Shown piece by piece: positions 8,446 through 18,332 of a stretch of DNA of 64,000 bases. Under the pieces are notes generated by a model, which was not told where the DNA came from, ran no database searches, and saw only the letters and a list, made by a program, of their open reading frames with translations. Within the stretch, counting starts at the first letter, position 1. Every line of letters begins with the position of its first letter. The DNA lies in contig JBDKSB010000002.1 of NCBI GenBank assembly GCA_039683095.1, positions 1-64,000 of the forward strand, read 5' to 3'. The translations under genes and the position numbers were made by a program. Source of the stretch: Acidobacteriota bacterium. GTDB taxonomy: Bacteria > Acidobacteriota > Aminicenantia > Aminicenantales > Saccharicenantaceae.

Positions 8446-11211
8446 ATGAGACCACAGCGTTCGATCTCCCGCCTGATCCTGCTCGCGCTCGCGGTCGGCG
8501 CGGCCGGCCTGGCCGCCGAGCCGGCGGCCGCCGCGAAGGCTAAGGCCCCGGCCGGCCTCGACCCGGCGCTCGTGCTGAAAGGACTCGAGGTCCGGGCCAT
8601 CGGCCCGGCCCGGCAAAGCGGCCGGTTCGTCGATTTCGCCGTCCCGGCCGGGCGGCCGCATACCTTCTACGCGGCCTCGGCCTCGGGCGGCCTGTGGAAG
8701 ACCGAGAACAACGGCCAGACCTTCGAGCCCCTGTTTGACCGCGAAAAGACTTTTTCCATCGGCGACATCGCCGTGGCCCATTCGAACGCCGACGTCCTCT
8801 ACCTGGGCTCAGGCGAGGCCAACAACTCCCGCTCGACGTACTGGGGCGACGGGGTCTACAAGTCGGTCGACGCCGGCAAGACCTGGATCAACGCGGGGCT
8901 CCGGGAGTCGCATCACATCGGGCGCATCGTCGTCCACCCCTCGAACCCGGATATCGTCTACGTGGCCGCCCTGGGACACCTTTATTCCGACAACCCGGAG
9001 CGGGGCGTCTACAAGACCGTCGACGGCGGCAAGACCTGGGCCAAGGTCCTGGGCGTGGTCGTGGACGGCCGGGCCGTCGGGGCCGTCGACCTGGTCATGG
9101 ACCCGGGCGACCCGGAGACGCTCTACGCGGCGACCTATGACCGCTTCCGGCGGCCCTGGACGTGGGGCATCGGCGGCCCGGGCTCCGGCGTCCACAAGAC
9201 CGCCGATGGCGGCAGGACCTGGACCAGGCTCGGCAACGGCCTGCCCTCCGGCGTCATCGGCCGCATCGGCCTGGCAGTGGCAGCCAAGGATCCCAGGATC
9301 GTCTACGCCGAGATCGAGAACGCCAACAAGCCCGGGATGCCGGCCGAGGAGCGCTATCTGGAAGTGCTGGCCGGCCGGTCAAGCGAGGGCATGATCGACG
9401 GCGAGATCTACCGCTCCGCCGACGCCGGGGCGACCTGGACCAAGGTCAGCCCGGAGAAGAGGTCCATCGGCGGCAATCCCGGGTATTATTACGGCCAGAT
9501 CGTCGTCGATCCCAGCGACGCGAACCTCGTCTACATCCTCAGCGTCGGCGTCCTGGCCAGCAAGGACGGCGGCAAGACCTGGATCGCGCCGTTCCGGTTC
9601 GGCGGCGACAATCACGCCCTCTGGATCGATCCGGCCGACAGCCGGCACATGCTGCTCGGCTACGACCACGGCCTGGGCGTGACCTGGGACGGCGGGAAGA
9701 ACTGGTACCATCCCGATTTCCTGCCGCTGGCCCAGTTCTACGCCGTCGATTACGACACGTCATATCCTTATCGCGTCGCCGGGGGGCTGCAGGACAACGG
9801 CAACCTCATGGGCCCCAGCACCAGGGTCGGAGGCGGCGGCTACGGCGGCGTGCCTCCCGTCCGGCTCGAGGATTGGTTCGACCTGGGCGGCGGCGACGGC
9901 ATGTACAACGTCTTCGACCGGGTCACCAACCGGACGATCTACACCGAGTCCCAGTTCGGGCCCCTGGCCCGGATCGACCTGGTGACCGGCGAGGAAAAGG
10001 ACATCGCCTACCAGCGGCTGAAGCCCGAAACGCGCTGGAACTGGTGCTCGCCGATCCTCGTCTCGGCCCACGACCACGAGACGATCTATCATTGCGGCAA
10101 CATCGTCGTCATGTCGGCCGACCGGGGCGAGTCCTGGAAGGAGATCAGCCCCGACCTGTCGACGAACGACCGGTCCAAGCTCACTGTCGACGGCCGGGGC
10201 GGGGACGGCAACATCCAGTACTGCACCATCACGACGTTTGACGAATCGCCGCTCGTGCCCGGCCTGCTCTGGGCCGGGACCGACGACGGCAACGTCTGGG
10301 TCACCCGCGACAACGGCAAGGCCTGGACCAAGCTCAACGACCGGATCCCCGGCCGCCCGGGCTTCTGGGTCAGCCGGGTGGCGGCCTCGCCGTCCGACCC
10401 CGGCACGGCCTATGTCTCTTTCACCGGCCTGCGGAACGACGATTTCCGGCCCTTCCTTTATAAGACGACCGACTACGGCGCGACCTGGACGTCCCTGGCC
10501 GCGGGCCTGGCCGAGGGCCCGGTCAACGTCGTCCGCGAGGATCCCAGGAACCCCGCCCTCCTTTTCGCCGGAACGGATTTCGGCGTCTACGTCTCGCTCG
10601 ACGGCGGCCGGGCCTGGTCCAAGATGGGCGCTGACATGCCGACCCAGCCCGTCCACGATCTCAAGATCCAGCCGCGGGAGTCCGACCTGATCATCGCCAC
10701 CCACGGGCGGGGCGCCTTCATCGCCGACATCAGGCCCCTCGAGGAGCTGACGCCCGACATCCTGTCCGGGGACGCCCGCCTGTTCGCCGTCGGTCCCAAG
10801 GTCCGTTGGACCGGCCAGGACCGGCGGGTCTCGGCCAGCTCGAACTTCGCCGGCCCGAGCGAGCGCGCGGGCATGGCCATCTCCTACCTGCTGAAGGCCG
10901 AGCCCAAGCAGGGCGTCAAAGTCCAGATCTACGCCGGGGCCATGCTCCTCAACGAGGTCGCCGCGACGTCCAAGATCGGGCTGAACACCGTATATTGGAA
11001 CATGACCGGGCGGCGCGAGCGCACCCCCGAGGAGAAGAAGGCCGCCGAGGAGGCGGCCCGCCGGGCCCGCGAGGCCGGGTACGGCGCGGCCGCGGGCGAT
11101 CCGGGCTACGCCTCGTTCCCGGTCCAGCCCGGGGATTACCGGATCGTCCTGACGGTCGACGGGCAGTCCCAGGCGGCGACCGGCACCGTGCTCCCGGACC
11201 CGCGCTACTGA
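8446..11211 (+). CDS. Exported Asp-box (BNR/sortilin-type) beta-propeller protein
   Basis: A 921-residue protein with a signal peptide (RPQRSISRLILLALAVGAAG, cleavage after AAA). Ten or so Asp-box motifs of the form S/T-x-D-x-G-x-T-W are spread over the first 650 residues (for example SVDAGKTW, TVDGGKTW, SKDGGKTW, TRDNGKAW, SLDGGRAW), predicting one or two sialidase/VPS10-like propellers. The last 180 residues form a separate beta domain with a charged EEKKAAEEAARR helix and a C-terminal strand region. Databases often label relatives as glycosyl hydrolases, but I see no catalytic residues that support this. An AAGGAG site precedes the ATG at 8446. Role unknown: glycan binding, xyloglucanase-like activity or protein sorting are all possible. 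Confidence 0.85.
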   Translation: MRPQRSISRLILLALAVGAAGLAAEPAAAAKAKAPAGLDPALVLKGLEVRAIGPARQSGRFVDFAVPAGRPHTFYAASASGGLWKTENNGQTFEPLFDREKTFSIGDIAVAHSNADVLYLGSGEANNSRSTYWGDGVYKSVDAGKTWINAGLRESHHIGRIVVHPSNPDIVYVAALGHLYSDNPERGVYKTVDGGKTWAKVLGVVVDGRAVGAVDLVMDPGDPETLYAATYDRFRRPWTWGIGGPGSGVHKTADGGRTWTRLGNGLPSGVIGRIGLAVAAKDPRIVYAEIENANKPGMPAEERYLEVLAGRSSEGMIDGEIYRSADAGATWTKVSPEKRSIGGNPGYYYGQIVVDPSDANLVYILSVGVLASKDGGKTWIAPFRFGGDNHALWIDPADSRHMLLGYDHGLGVTWDGGKNWYHPDFLPLAQFYAVDYDTSYPYRVAGGLQDNGNLMGPSTRVGGGGYGGVPPVRLEDWFDLGGGDGMYNVFDRVTNRTIYTESQFGPLARIDLVTGEEKDIAYQRLKPETRWNWCSPILVSAHDHETIYHCGNIVVMSADRGESWKEISPDLSTNDRSKLTVDGRGGDGNIQYCTITTFDESPLVPGLLWAGTDDGNVWVTRDNGKAWTKLNDRIPGRPGFWVSRVAASPSDPGTAYVSFTGLRNDDFRPFLYKTTDYGATWTSLAAGLAEGPVNVVREDPRNPALLFAGTDFGVYVSLDGGRAWSKMGADMPTQPVHDLKIQPRESDLIIATHGRGAFIADIRPLEELTPDILSGDARLFAVGPKVRWTGQDRRVSASSNFAGPSERAGMAISYLLKAEPKQGVKVQIYAGAMLLNEVAATSKIGLNTVYWNMTGRRERTPEEKKAAEEAARRAREAGYGAAAGDPGYASFPVQPGDYRIVLTVDGQSQAATGTVLPDPRY

Positions 11212-11336
11212 TAAGTCCGTCAGGATGTCGGGACGGCGGCGCCCCGGGCGAACCCGGCCCAAGGGATCACTTTAGATCGGAGGCGGGCCTTTTATCCGAG
11301 GCCCTTATCTGATACGCTATCCGCCGGAGGTGGGTC

Positions 11337-12413
11337 ATGCCTTACAAGGTCCCGGACGTGCTCGACCGCGTCGACCGGTTCCCCCGGGTGGAGATCATCT
11401 GCCGCCCGACGCCCGTCCGCAAGCTGGAGCGGCTCTCGGCCCGCCTCGGCGGTCCCGAGATCTTCGTCAAGCGCGAGGACCTGACGGGCCTGGCCTTCGG
11501 CGGCAACAAGTCGCGCAAGCTCGAGTTCATCATCAGCGACATGCTGGTCAAGAAGGCCGACGTCGTCATCACCTGGGGCAGCCTCCAGTCCAACTGGTGC
11601 ATGCAGACCGCGGCCGCCGCCCGGACGTTCGGCATCAGGCCGGTCCTGATGCTGTTCAAGCCGGCCGAGGCCGCGGCCACGGCCGACGGGAACGTCCTGC
11701 TTGACGTCCTTCTCGATGCCGATCTTCGCATCCTGGAGGCCGAGAAGGGCAAGTCAGTCAAGTCGGCCCAGGCCATGGACGTCCTCGACGAGGCCGGACG
11801 GGAGGTCCGGGCCCAGGGCCACCGGCCGTACCTCGTGCCCGTGGGCGGCTCGCTCGTCCGGGGCGACATGGACAAGCCGCTCGGCGCGATCAGCTATGTC
11901 GCCGCCTTCGCCGAGCTCCTCGAACAGACCCGGGCCCTGGACGCGGAGCCGGATTATGTCATCCATGCCACGGGATCCGGCGGAACGCAGGCCGGGCTCG
12001 TCGTCGGGGCCCGGGCCATGAGCGCGGGCTGCCGCGTCATCGGCATCAGCGTCTCCGACCCGAAGGGGCCCTTCTCGGACGACGTCCTGGAGATCGGCCG
12101 GGCGGCCGACGAAGCGCTGGGCCTGGGCCTGGGGATCATGGCCGAAGATGTCATCGTCTTCGACGAATACCTGGGCGAGGGCTACGGCGTGGTCGACAAG
12201 GCGGTGGCCGAGACCATCCGCCTTGTTTTCCAGACCGAGGGCATCGTCCTCGATCCAGTTTACACGGCCAAGGCCATGGTCGGACTGCGGGACCTGATCA
12301 AGACCGGATTCTTCAAGCCGAGCGATAAGGTCCTGTTCCTGCACACCGGCGGCACCCCGGCCCTCTTCCCCAACCGGGACAAGCTCTTCAACCTGCTCGT
12401 GAAAAAGCCTTAA
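11337..12413 (+). CDS. PLP-dependent D-cysteine desulfhydrase / ACC deaminase-family enzyme
   Basis: A 358-residue fold-type II PLP enzyme. The PLP lysine lies in GGNKSRKLEF (about residue 60), the phosphate-binding loop is GSGGTQAGL, and the C-terminal block LHTGGTPALFP is characteristic of the D-cysteine desulfhydrase/1-aminocyclopropane-1-carboxylate deaminase group. In most heterotrophic bacteria this group releases sulfide, pyruvate and ammonia from D-cysteine; true ACC deaminases need other active-site residues that I cannot assign by eye. GGAGG stands 6 nt before the ATG. Its TAA stop overlaps the stop codon of the convergent threonine synthase gene. Confidence 0.85.
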   Translation: MPYKVPDVLDRVDRFPRVEIICRPTPVRKLERLSARLGGPEIFVKREDLTGLAFGGNKSRKLEFIISDMLVKKADVVITWGSLQSNWCMQTAAAARTFGIRPVLMLFKPAEAAATADGNVLLDVLLDADLRILEAEKGKSVKSAQAMDVLDEAGREVRAQGHRPYLVPVGGSLVRGDMDKPLGAISYVAAFAELLEQTRALDAEPDYVIHATGSGGTQAGLVVGARAMSAGCRVIGISVSDPKGPFSDDVLEIGRAADEALGLGLGIMAEDVIVFDEYLGEGYGVVDKAVAETIRLVFQTEGIVLDPVYTAKAMVGLRDLIKTGFFKPSDKVLFLHTGGTPALFPNRDKLFNLLVKKP

Positions 12414-13627
12414 TCCGTCCGGCACAGACGGGCCAGCCCGGATTCGAGCCCCTCGAGGTCCAGCCGATGGACCTCGATGCGGGCCGGATCGAGCAGGTGC
12501 GGGGTCTTCAGCCCGCTTCCCGTGAGGATGAGGACTATCCCGCCGTCCCCGGGCCGGACCAGTCCGGCGGCTGCCAGCTTCTTCACCGCCGCCAGCGTCG
12601 TCGCCGATTCCGGCTGGCAGAACAGGCCCTCCTCCGCGGCCAGCTCGCGCTGGGCGCCGAGCATCTCCTCGTCGGACACGGCCGTCAGAAGGCCGCCCCG
12701 CTCGCGGACGAGGCGCAGCACCGCGTTGCCGCCCGGCGGGGCAGGGTTGGCGATGGCGTGGGCGATGGTCGGTCCCGCCTCGATCCGCTCCCAGCGGGGG
12801 AGCCCCCGCTCGAAGGCCCGGGCGAGCGGAGCGCAGCGGGCGGCCTGGACGCCGACGATCTGCGGATAGGCCCTTATGATGCCCTCGCTCTCGAGCTCGG
12901 CGAAGCCGCGCATCAGCCCCAGCAGGTGGCCGCCCGAACTGAGGGGGACGACGACCGTGCCGGGGGCGCGCCGGCCGAGCTGCAGGCAGATCTCGAAGGC
13001 CGTGAGCTTGTATCCTTCCAGGCGATAGGGATCGATCGAGTTCATGAACGGGATGCCGAGCTTCCGGCCGAGGACCAGGCTGGCTGCGAAGACGGCGCCG
13101 TAGTCGCCCTTCACGGCGATCAGGCTGGGGCCGAAGACGCCGGCCCCGAGCAGGCTCGCCGCCGAGGTCCCTTCCTTGAGCAGGACGAATGTCCGCAGCC
13201 CGGCCCGGGCGCCGTAGGCCGCCGTCGAGGCGGCCATGTTCCCGGTCGAGACCGTGCCGATCCGTCCCGCGCCAAGCGAGACGGCCTTCTGGACGGCCAC
13301 CGCCGTGCCCCGGTCCTTGAAGCTCGCGGTCGGGTTCTGGGCCTCGTTCTTGGCGAAAAGACCGGGCAGGCCGAGCCGGGAGCCCAGGCGCCCGAGGGGA
13401 ACGAGCGGGGTCGAACCCTCGCCCAGGCTCAGGGCCGGGTCGATCCGCTCGAGGGGCAGGAAATCGGCGAACCGTTCCAGGGCCAGGGCCCGGTCCTCGC
13501 GGATGCGACGGCCGCCCGGACGGCCGGAGGGGGCCACGAACAGCGGGCCGCCGCAATTCGGGCAGAACGGGGAGAAGGGGTCGCGCGCATCGAGCCCGCC
13601 GCAGGCCAGACATTCGAACCGGTCCAT
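12410..13627 (-). CDS. thrC: Threonine synthase
   Basis: A 405-residue PLP enzyme that converts O-phosphohomoserine to threonine. An N-terminal zinc ribbon (Cys6, Cys9, Cys22, Cys25) precedes the catalytic fold; the PLP lysine is Lys104 in NPTASFKDRG, followed by VSTGNMAASTAAYGA and the phosphate loop PLSSGGHLLG. The ATG at 13627 has AAGGAG at 7 nt and is preferred over the ATG at 13633, which lies only 1 nt from it. Its neighbour two kilobases away encodes homoserine dehydrogenase, the other threonine-branch enzyme in the window. Zinc-ribbon threonine synthases of this length are common outside Proteobacteria. Confidence 0.92.
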   Translation of the reverse strand: MDRFECLACGGLDARDPFSPFCPNCGGPLFVAPSGRPGGRRIREDRALALERFADFLPLERIDPALSLGEGSTPLVPLGRLGSRLGLPGLFAKNEAQNPTASFKDRGTAVAVQKAVSLGAGRIGTVSTGNMAASTAAYGARAGLRTFVLLKEGTSAASLLGAGVFGPSLIAVKGDYGAVFAASLVLGRKLGIPFMNSIDPYRLEGYKLTAFEICLQLGRRAPGTVVVPLSSGGHLLGLMRGFAELESEGIIRAYPQIVGVQAARCAPLARAFERGLPRWERIEAGPTIAHAIANPAPPGGNAVLRLVRERGGLLTAVSDEEMLGAQRELAAEEGLFCQPESATTLAAVKKLAAAGLVRPGDGGIVLILTGSGLKTPHLLDPARIEVHRLDLEGLESGLARLCRTD

Positions 13628-13656
13628 GGTCATGCTCCTTCGGATGGACGGCCGGG

Positions 13657-13685
13657 ATTATAATCCGAAACGAGGGCCGTGCCTA
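13657..13685 (-). promoter_or_regulatory. Candidate promoter for thrC
   Basis: On the minus strand TAGGCA (13680-13685), 17 nt, TATAAT (13657-13662). It faces the tadA promoter within the same short intergenic region. Confidence 0.55.
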
Positions 13686-13720
13686 TGCCTCCCGGAACCG
13701 GGCCCGGCCGCGGCGGCGGT

Positions 13721-14214
<494 letters not shown>

Positions 14215-14248
14215 CCGGCCGCGCCTGCGTCGGGCCGGCCCCCGCCGG

Positions 14249-14277
14249 TTGACAGCGACCCCCCGGGAGCGCATGAT
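14249..14277 (+). promoter_or_regulatory. Candidate promoter for the vWA protein gene
   Basis: A perfect TTGACA (14249-14254), 17 nt, CATGAT (14272-14277). The -10 ends 9 nt before the first ATG (14287) and 21 nt before the second (14299). Confidence 0.55.
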
Positions 14278-14286
14278 ACGGGACGG

Positions 14287-15573
14287 ATGGGGCGAGCGAT
14301 GAGGACCCACGCCGTCGCGGCCTTCGCTTTATTATCCGCTCTCTGCGCCGGCCCCCACGCCTATCCCGTGCCCGGGCAGTTCCAGCACGCGACAGGGACG
14401 GTCAACGTCGAGGTCCCGGTCCGTGTCTTCGACGGCGACCGTTTCGTCGACGGCCTGGGCCTCCAGGACTTCGAGGTCTTCGAGGACGGCCGGCCGCAGA
14501 AGGTCGCCGCGCTCTATCTGGTCCGCGGGCCGGACATGGAACAGAAGGGGACCGCGAACCCGCCGGCCGAGCCCGGGCCGCACCGGGGCCGGACGATCGT
14601 CCTGCACTTCCAGCTGGCCGAGCCCAATCCCAAGCTCGACGAAGCGGTGGATCACCTCGTGTACCGTGTCCTCGGGCCGGAAGACTCGCTGACCGTCATC
14701 ACGCCCCGAGGGACGTACGCCTACGATCCGGCGGCGGTCGCCCGCCGGCCGAGGCCGGACATCGCCCGCGAGCTCAAGGGCCGGATCCGCAAGGACGTCG
14801 TTGCGGAAAGCTCCGAGCTGCGCCGGCTGGCGGGCGATCTTCGGGACGTCGAGCGGAGCTCCGTCGACGCCGACGAGAAGCTGGCCCGGATGTCCGAGAT
14901 CCAGCGGCAGATCCGCGACCGGGTCTCGATCACCCCGGGGTCCCTGCGCCGCCTGGCCGGAGCGCTGAAGGCCCTGGAAGGGCAGAAATTCGTCTTCATC
15001 TTCTATGAGCGGGAGACCGTCCGCGACGCGTCGTCCGGCGGCTTGGGCGGCGGCGGCTTGCCCGCGGCCGAAGGCCAGCTCGGCGACATGGCGGCCACCG
15101 AAGCGCGGCGGACCCCGACGGTCGGGCCCGCGGAGATCGAGCGGGCCTTCTCCGACGCCTCCGTGACCGTCCATTTCATCTATCTCACCCGGCCCGGTCG
15201 GAACGCGGCGGGCCTCGGCGTCGAGGATCAGATGGGCGAAGAGCCGGGCGTCAAGTCCGGCACGGCCCGGCCGGGCCCGAACGGCCGGGCTGCGGACATC
15301 TCGGCCGGTCTCTTCGCGGCCTTCCGGGAGATGGCCGAGACGAGCGGCGGCGTCGCGGTGTCGTCGGCCAGCGCCATCGCCGGGTTCAAGGCCGCGGCGG
15401 CGGCGACCGGGAATTACTATCTCCTGTATTACGCGCCGGACGAATATCGCCCCGACGGCCGCTTCCACGCCATCGAGGTCCGGGTCAAGCTCCCGGGCTG
15501 CCGCGTCACGCATCGGGCCGGCTACTTCGCCGATCGGGGGCCCGCCGCCCGCGAGAAGGGAAGCGAGGGCTAG
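14287..15573 (+). CDS. Exported VWFA-related domain protein (acidobacterial type)
   Basis: A 428-residue protein with a signal peptide (MRTHAVAAFALLSALCAG if started at the second ATG, 14299). The N-terminal block VEVPVRVFDGDRFVDGLGL followed by DFEVFEDG is the hallmark of the VWFA-related family expanded in Acidobacteria. The long central region corresponds to the vWA-like fold but contains charged coiled segments, and the end (YYLLYYAPDEYRPDGRFH to CRVTHRAGYFA) is the standard C-terminal closing motif of this family. It presumably sits in the periplasm or at the cell surface; function unknown. Either start is possible. Confidence 0.85.
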   Translation: MGRAMRTHAVAAFALLSALCAGPHAYPVPGQFQHATGTVNVEVPVRVFDGDRFVDGLGLQDFEVFEDGRPQKVAALYLVRGPDMEQKGTANPPAEPGPHRGRTIVLHFQLAEPNPKLDEAVDHLVYRVLGPEDSLTVITPRGTYAYDPAAVARRPRPDIARELKGRIRKDVVAESSELRRLAGDLRDVERSSVDADEKLARMSEIQRQIRDRVSITPGSLRRLAGALKALEGQKFVFIFYERETVRDASSGGLGGGGLPAAEGQLGDMAATEARRTPTVGPAEIERAFSDASVTVHFIYLTRPGRNAAGLGVEDQMGEEPGVKSGTARPGPNGRAADISAGLFAAFREMAETSGGVAVSSASAIAGFKAAAAATGNYYLLYYAPDEYRPDGRFHAIEVRVKLPGCRVTHRAGYFADRGPAAREKGSEG

Positions 15574-15599
15574 GCAAGGCGGCCGTTTTCGGCTATAAT
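15571..15599 (+). promoter_or_regulatory. Candidate promoter for tRNA-Ser(CGA) and hom
   Basis: TAGGCA (15571-15576), 17 nt, TATAAT (15594-15599). The -35 box includes the TAG stop of the vWA gene. The expected transcript starts about 25 nt before the tRNA. Confidence 0.6.
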
Positions 15600-15631
15600 C
15601 CGGTGACTTCTCGTGAGCCCCGAAATATCGC

Positions 15632-15723
15632 GGAGAGGTGGCCGAGTGGTTGAAGGCGACGGTCTCGAAAACCGTTATCTCGAGCGATTGGGATCGCGGG
15701 TTCGAATCCCGCCCTCTCCGCCA
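15632..15723 (+). tRNA. tRNA-Ser(CGA)
   Basis: A 92-nt class II tRNA. The acceptor arms GGAGAGG and CCTCTCC pair, followed by discriminator G and an encoded CCA. The anticodon loop CTCGAAA gives anticodon CGA (reads UCG). It has a long serine-type variable arm and a T arm with GGTTCGAATCC. The homoserine dehydrogenase ATG lies 14 nt after the CCA. Confidence 0.95.
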
Positions 15724-15737
15724 TTGACATCCTGCCG

Positions 15738-16772
15738 ATGAAGTCGATCCCGCTCGTCGTCACCGGCTTCGGCCACGTCGGCAGGGCCTTCATCTCGCTC
15801 CTCCGGGAAAAAGGTGAGGACATAAAGCGCCGCTACGGCTTGGGCTTCGACATCCTGGCCGTGGCCCGGGCCGAAGGCTGTTTCCACAGCGGCGATCCCC
15901 TCGACGTCCGCCAGATCTCCCGCGGGGGCGATGCCTGGACGGACGGCAATCCCTGCTGGGCCGAGGGCCTCTCGGTCGTCGACGTCCTCGGAGGTCAGGA
16001 CCCCGGCGGCGCTCTCGTCGAGTGCACCCTGTCCGACCTCCAGACGGGGGAGCCCGGGCTGGGCTACATCTCGGCCGCCTTCCGGGCGGGCTGGCACGCC
16101 GTGGCGGCCAGCAAGGGAGCCCTGGTCATCGGCCTGCCGGAGCTGAAGGCGCTGGCGGCCGAGAACGGGGTCTTCCTCAAGTTCAGCGGGGCCACCGCCG
16201 CCGCTCTGCCGACGGTCGACGTCGGGCTCTTCTCCCTGGCCGGGACCAGGATCGAGGGCATCCAGGGGATCCTCAACGGCACTTCGAACTACATCCTGAC
16301 CCGCATGAGCGAGGGGCTCGAATACGACGAGGCGCTCAGGGAAGCCCAGGACCGCGGCATCGCCGAGCCGGACCCCGCCCACGACGTCGGGGGCTGGGAC
16401 TCCGCCTGCAAGATCCTGCTGATCACCAACGCCTGCCTGGACGCGGCCTATGTGCTGAAGGACGTCCGGGTGACCGGCATCACCGAGCTGGACGCCGGCT
16501 TCGTCCGTTCGGCTGTCCGCGAGGGACGCCCGGTCAAGCTGCTGGCCACAGCCGCGCCGGGCCGCAAGGGCGGCCGCTGGAGCCTCGACGTCCGGCCCTC
16601 GCTCATCGAGGCTTCCCATCCGCTGGCCCACGTCAACGGCACAGAGAAGGGCATCACCTTCCTGACCGATTCCATGGGCTCGGTGACCGTGACCGGAGGC
16701 CGGTCCAATCCCCGCGGCGCCGCCGCGGCCCTGCTCAAGGACCTCATCAACATCTATCGCCCGCCCTTCTGA
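15738..16772 (+). CDS. hom: Homoserine dehydrogenase
   Basis: A 344-residue NAD(P)H enzyme that reduces aspartate semialdehyde to homoserine, the branch point to threonine and methionine. It has the Rossmann motif VVTGFGHVGRAF, the catalytic-domain block GILNGTSNYIL, and AQDRGIAEPDPAHDVGGWDS with the conserved Asp/Lys region. It is short: there is no C-terminal ACT regulatory domain and no fused aspartokinase, so feedback control by threonine through that domain is absent. The gene sits between two tRNA-Ser genes and begins 14 nt after the first. No Shine-Dalgarno sequence is visible in those 14 nt. Confidence 0.9.
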   Translation: MKSIPLVVTGFGHVGRAFISLLREKGEDIKRRYGLGFDILAVARAEGCFHSGDPLDVRQISRGGDAWTDGNPCWAEGLSVVDVLGGQDPGGALVECTLSDLQTGEPGLGYISAAFRAGWHAVAASKGALVIGLPELKALAAENGVFLKFSGATAAALPTVDVGLFSLAGTRIEGIQGILNGTSNYILTRMSEGLEYDEALREAQDRGIAEPDPAHDVGGWDSACKILLITNACLDAAYVLKDVRVTGITELDAGFVRSAVREGRPVKLLATAAPGRKGGRWSLDVRPSLIEASHPLAHVNGTEKGITFLTDSMGSVTVTGGRSNPRGAAAALLKDLINIYRPPF

Positions 16773-16818
16773 GGCGGGATCGCTTATTAAAAGAAAGCCT
16801 TTCGGCCCGGCGGGCGCG

Positions 16819-16847
16819 TTGACCGGAAGCGTCTTTTCTGGTAAGGT
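16819..16847 (+). promoter_or_regulatory. Candidate promoter for tRNA-Ser(GGA)
   Basis: TTGACC (16819-16824), 17 nt, TAAGGT (16842-16847), about 34 nt before the mature tRNA. Confidence 0.55.
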
Positions 16848-16881
16848 GAGCGTCTCCAGAACGTCAGTTTTCCGGAGACGC

Positions 16882-16973
<92 letters not shown>

Positions 16974-17003
16974 CTCGAACGCCCGGGCATAAGGAGCCGA
17001 ACC

Positions 17004-18209
17004 ATGGACAGCAAGGACCTCATCCAGATCGAAGACCTCTACGGAGCTCACAACTACCATCCCCTCGATGTCGTCGTCAACAAGGCCCAGGGGATCTGGA
17101 TGTACGACGTCGAGGGACGCAAGTACCTCGACTTCCTGAGCGGCTATTCGGCCGTCAACCAGGGCCACCGGCACCCCCGCATCGTCAAGGCCCTGATCGA
17201 CCAGGCCCGCAAGCTGACGCTGACCTCGCGGGCCTTCCGCAACGACCAGTGGCCCATGCTGGCCAAAGAGCTCTGCGACATGACGGGCTACAACATGGTC
17301 CTGCCCATGAACTCCGGCGCTGAAGCCGTCGAAACGGCCGTCAAGGCGGCCCGCAAATGGGCCTGCCTGAAGAAGGGCCTGGCCCAGGACACGGCCGAGA
17401 TCATCGCCTGCACCAACAATTTCCATGGCCGCACGGTCACGGTCATCAGCTTCTCGACCGACGAGGATTATCGCCGGGACTTCGGCCCCTTCACCCCCGG
17501 CTTCCCGATCGTCCCGTTCGGCGACGCCGAGGCCCTGGAAAGGGCCATCACCCCCAACACGGCCGCCTTCCTCTTCGAGCCCATCCAGGCCGAAGCCGGC
17601 ATCCTCATGCCGCCCGACGGCTTCCTGAAGCGGGCCGCGGAGATCTGCAAGAACCACAACATCCTGTTCATCGCCGACGAGATCCAGACCGGCCTCGGCC
17701 GGACCGGGAAGCTCTTCGCCTGCGACTACGAGGGCGTCCGGCCCGACATGGTCATCATCGGCAAGTCCCTGGGCGGCGGCTGCTATCCCGTCTCGGCCGT
17801 CCTGGCCGACCGCGAGATCCTCGGCGTCTTCCAGCCGGGCCAGCACGGCTCGACCTTCGGCGGCAATCCCCTGGCCTGCGCCGTGGCCCGGGAGAGCCTC
17901 AGGGTCATCAAGGACGAGAAGCTGGTCGAGAACGCCGCCGAGCGGGGCGCCTACTTCGTGGAAAAGCTCCGCAAGGTCCGCAGTCGCCATATCAAGGAAG
18001 TCCGCGGCCGCGGCCTGCTCATCGGCGTCGAGCTCCATCCCGCCGCCGGCGGCGCCCGCCGCTTCTGCGAGGAGCTGATGAAGGAGGGGCTGCTCTGCAA
18101 GGAGACGCACGAGAACGTCATTCGCTTCGCCCCGCCCCTGACCATCAGGGATAAGGACCTCAATTGGGCCCTCAAGCGCATCAAGACCGTCTTCAAAAGG
18201 CTGGCCTGA
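17004..18209 (+). CDS. rocD: Ornithine--oxo-acid aminotransferase
   Basis: A 401-residue class III PLP aminotransferase that converts ornithine and 2-oxoglutarate to glutamate semialdehyde and glutamate. The N-terminal GAHNYHPLDVV with SGYSAVNQGHRHP, the PLP-binding MNSGAEAVETAVKAARKW, and the lysine in GKSLGGGCYPVSAV all follow the RocD pattern rather than ArgD or GabT. An AAGGAG site stands before the ATG, 31 nt after the tRNA-Ser CCA. It probably serves arginine/ornithine degradation, or proline synthesis in reverse. Confidence 0.92.
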   Translation: MDSKDLIQIEDLYGAHNYHPLDVVVNKAQGIWMYDVEGRKYLDFLSGYSAVNQGHRHPRIVKALIDQARKLTLTSRAFRNDQWPMLAKELCDMTGYNMVLPMNSGAEAVETAVKAARKWACLKKGLAQDTAEIIACTNNFHGRTVTVISFSTDEDYRRDFGPFTPGFPIVPFGDAEALERAITPNTAAFLFEPIQAEAGILMPPDGFLKRAAEICKNHNILFIADEIQTGLGRTGKLFACDYEGVRPDMVIIGKSLGGGCYPVSAVLADREILGVFQPGQHGSTFGGNPLACAVARESLRVIKDEKLVENAAERGAYFVEKLRKVRSRHIKEVRGRGLLIGVELHPAAGGARRFCEELMKEGLLCKETHENVIRFAPPLTIRDKDLNWALKRIKTVFKRLA

Positions 18210-18211
18210 GC

Positions 18212-18244
18212 CGGACAACCCTGACCCGGCGGCTGTCCGCTTTT
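18212..18244 (+). terminator. Possible terminator after rocD
   Basis: CGGACA (18212-18217) pairs with TGTCCG (18234-18239) and is followed by a short run of four T. The loop is long and the T-run short, so the call is weak. Confidence 0.35.
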
Positions 18245-18332
18245 AGGGACGACGGGCCTGGCCGGCCCCTGGCGTGATGCCGGGAATGCCCGTGGCATGT
18301 TCCTTGCATCGAACGGGTCGTGGAGGACGAAG

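Noticed and set aside
11754-13613. 619-codon minus-strand open frame
   Set aside because: Out of frame with thrC, whose frame has the zinc ribbon and the PLP lysine.
15593-15823. Minus-strand open frame encoding an AGFEPAI-type peptide
   Set aside because: It is the antisense translation of tRNA-Ser(CGA) and its flank; such peptides are a well-known annotation artefact.
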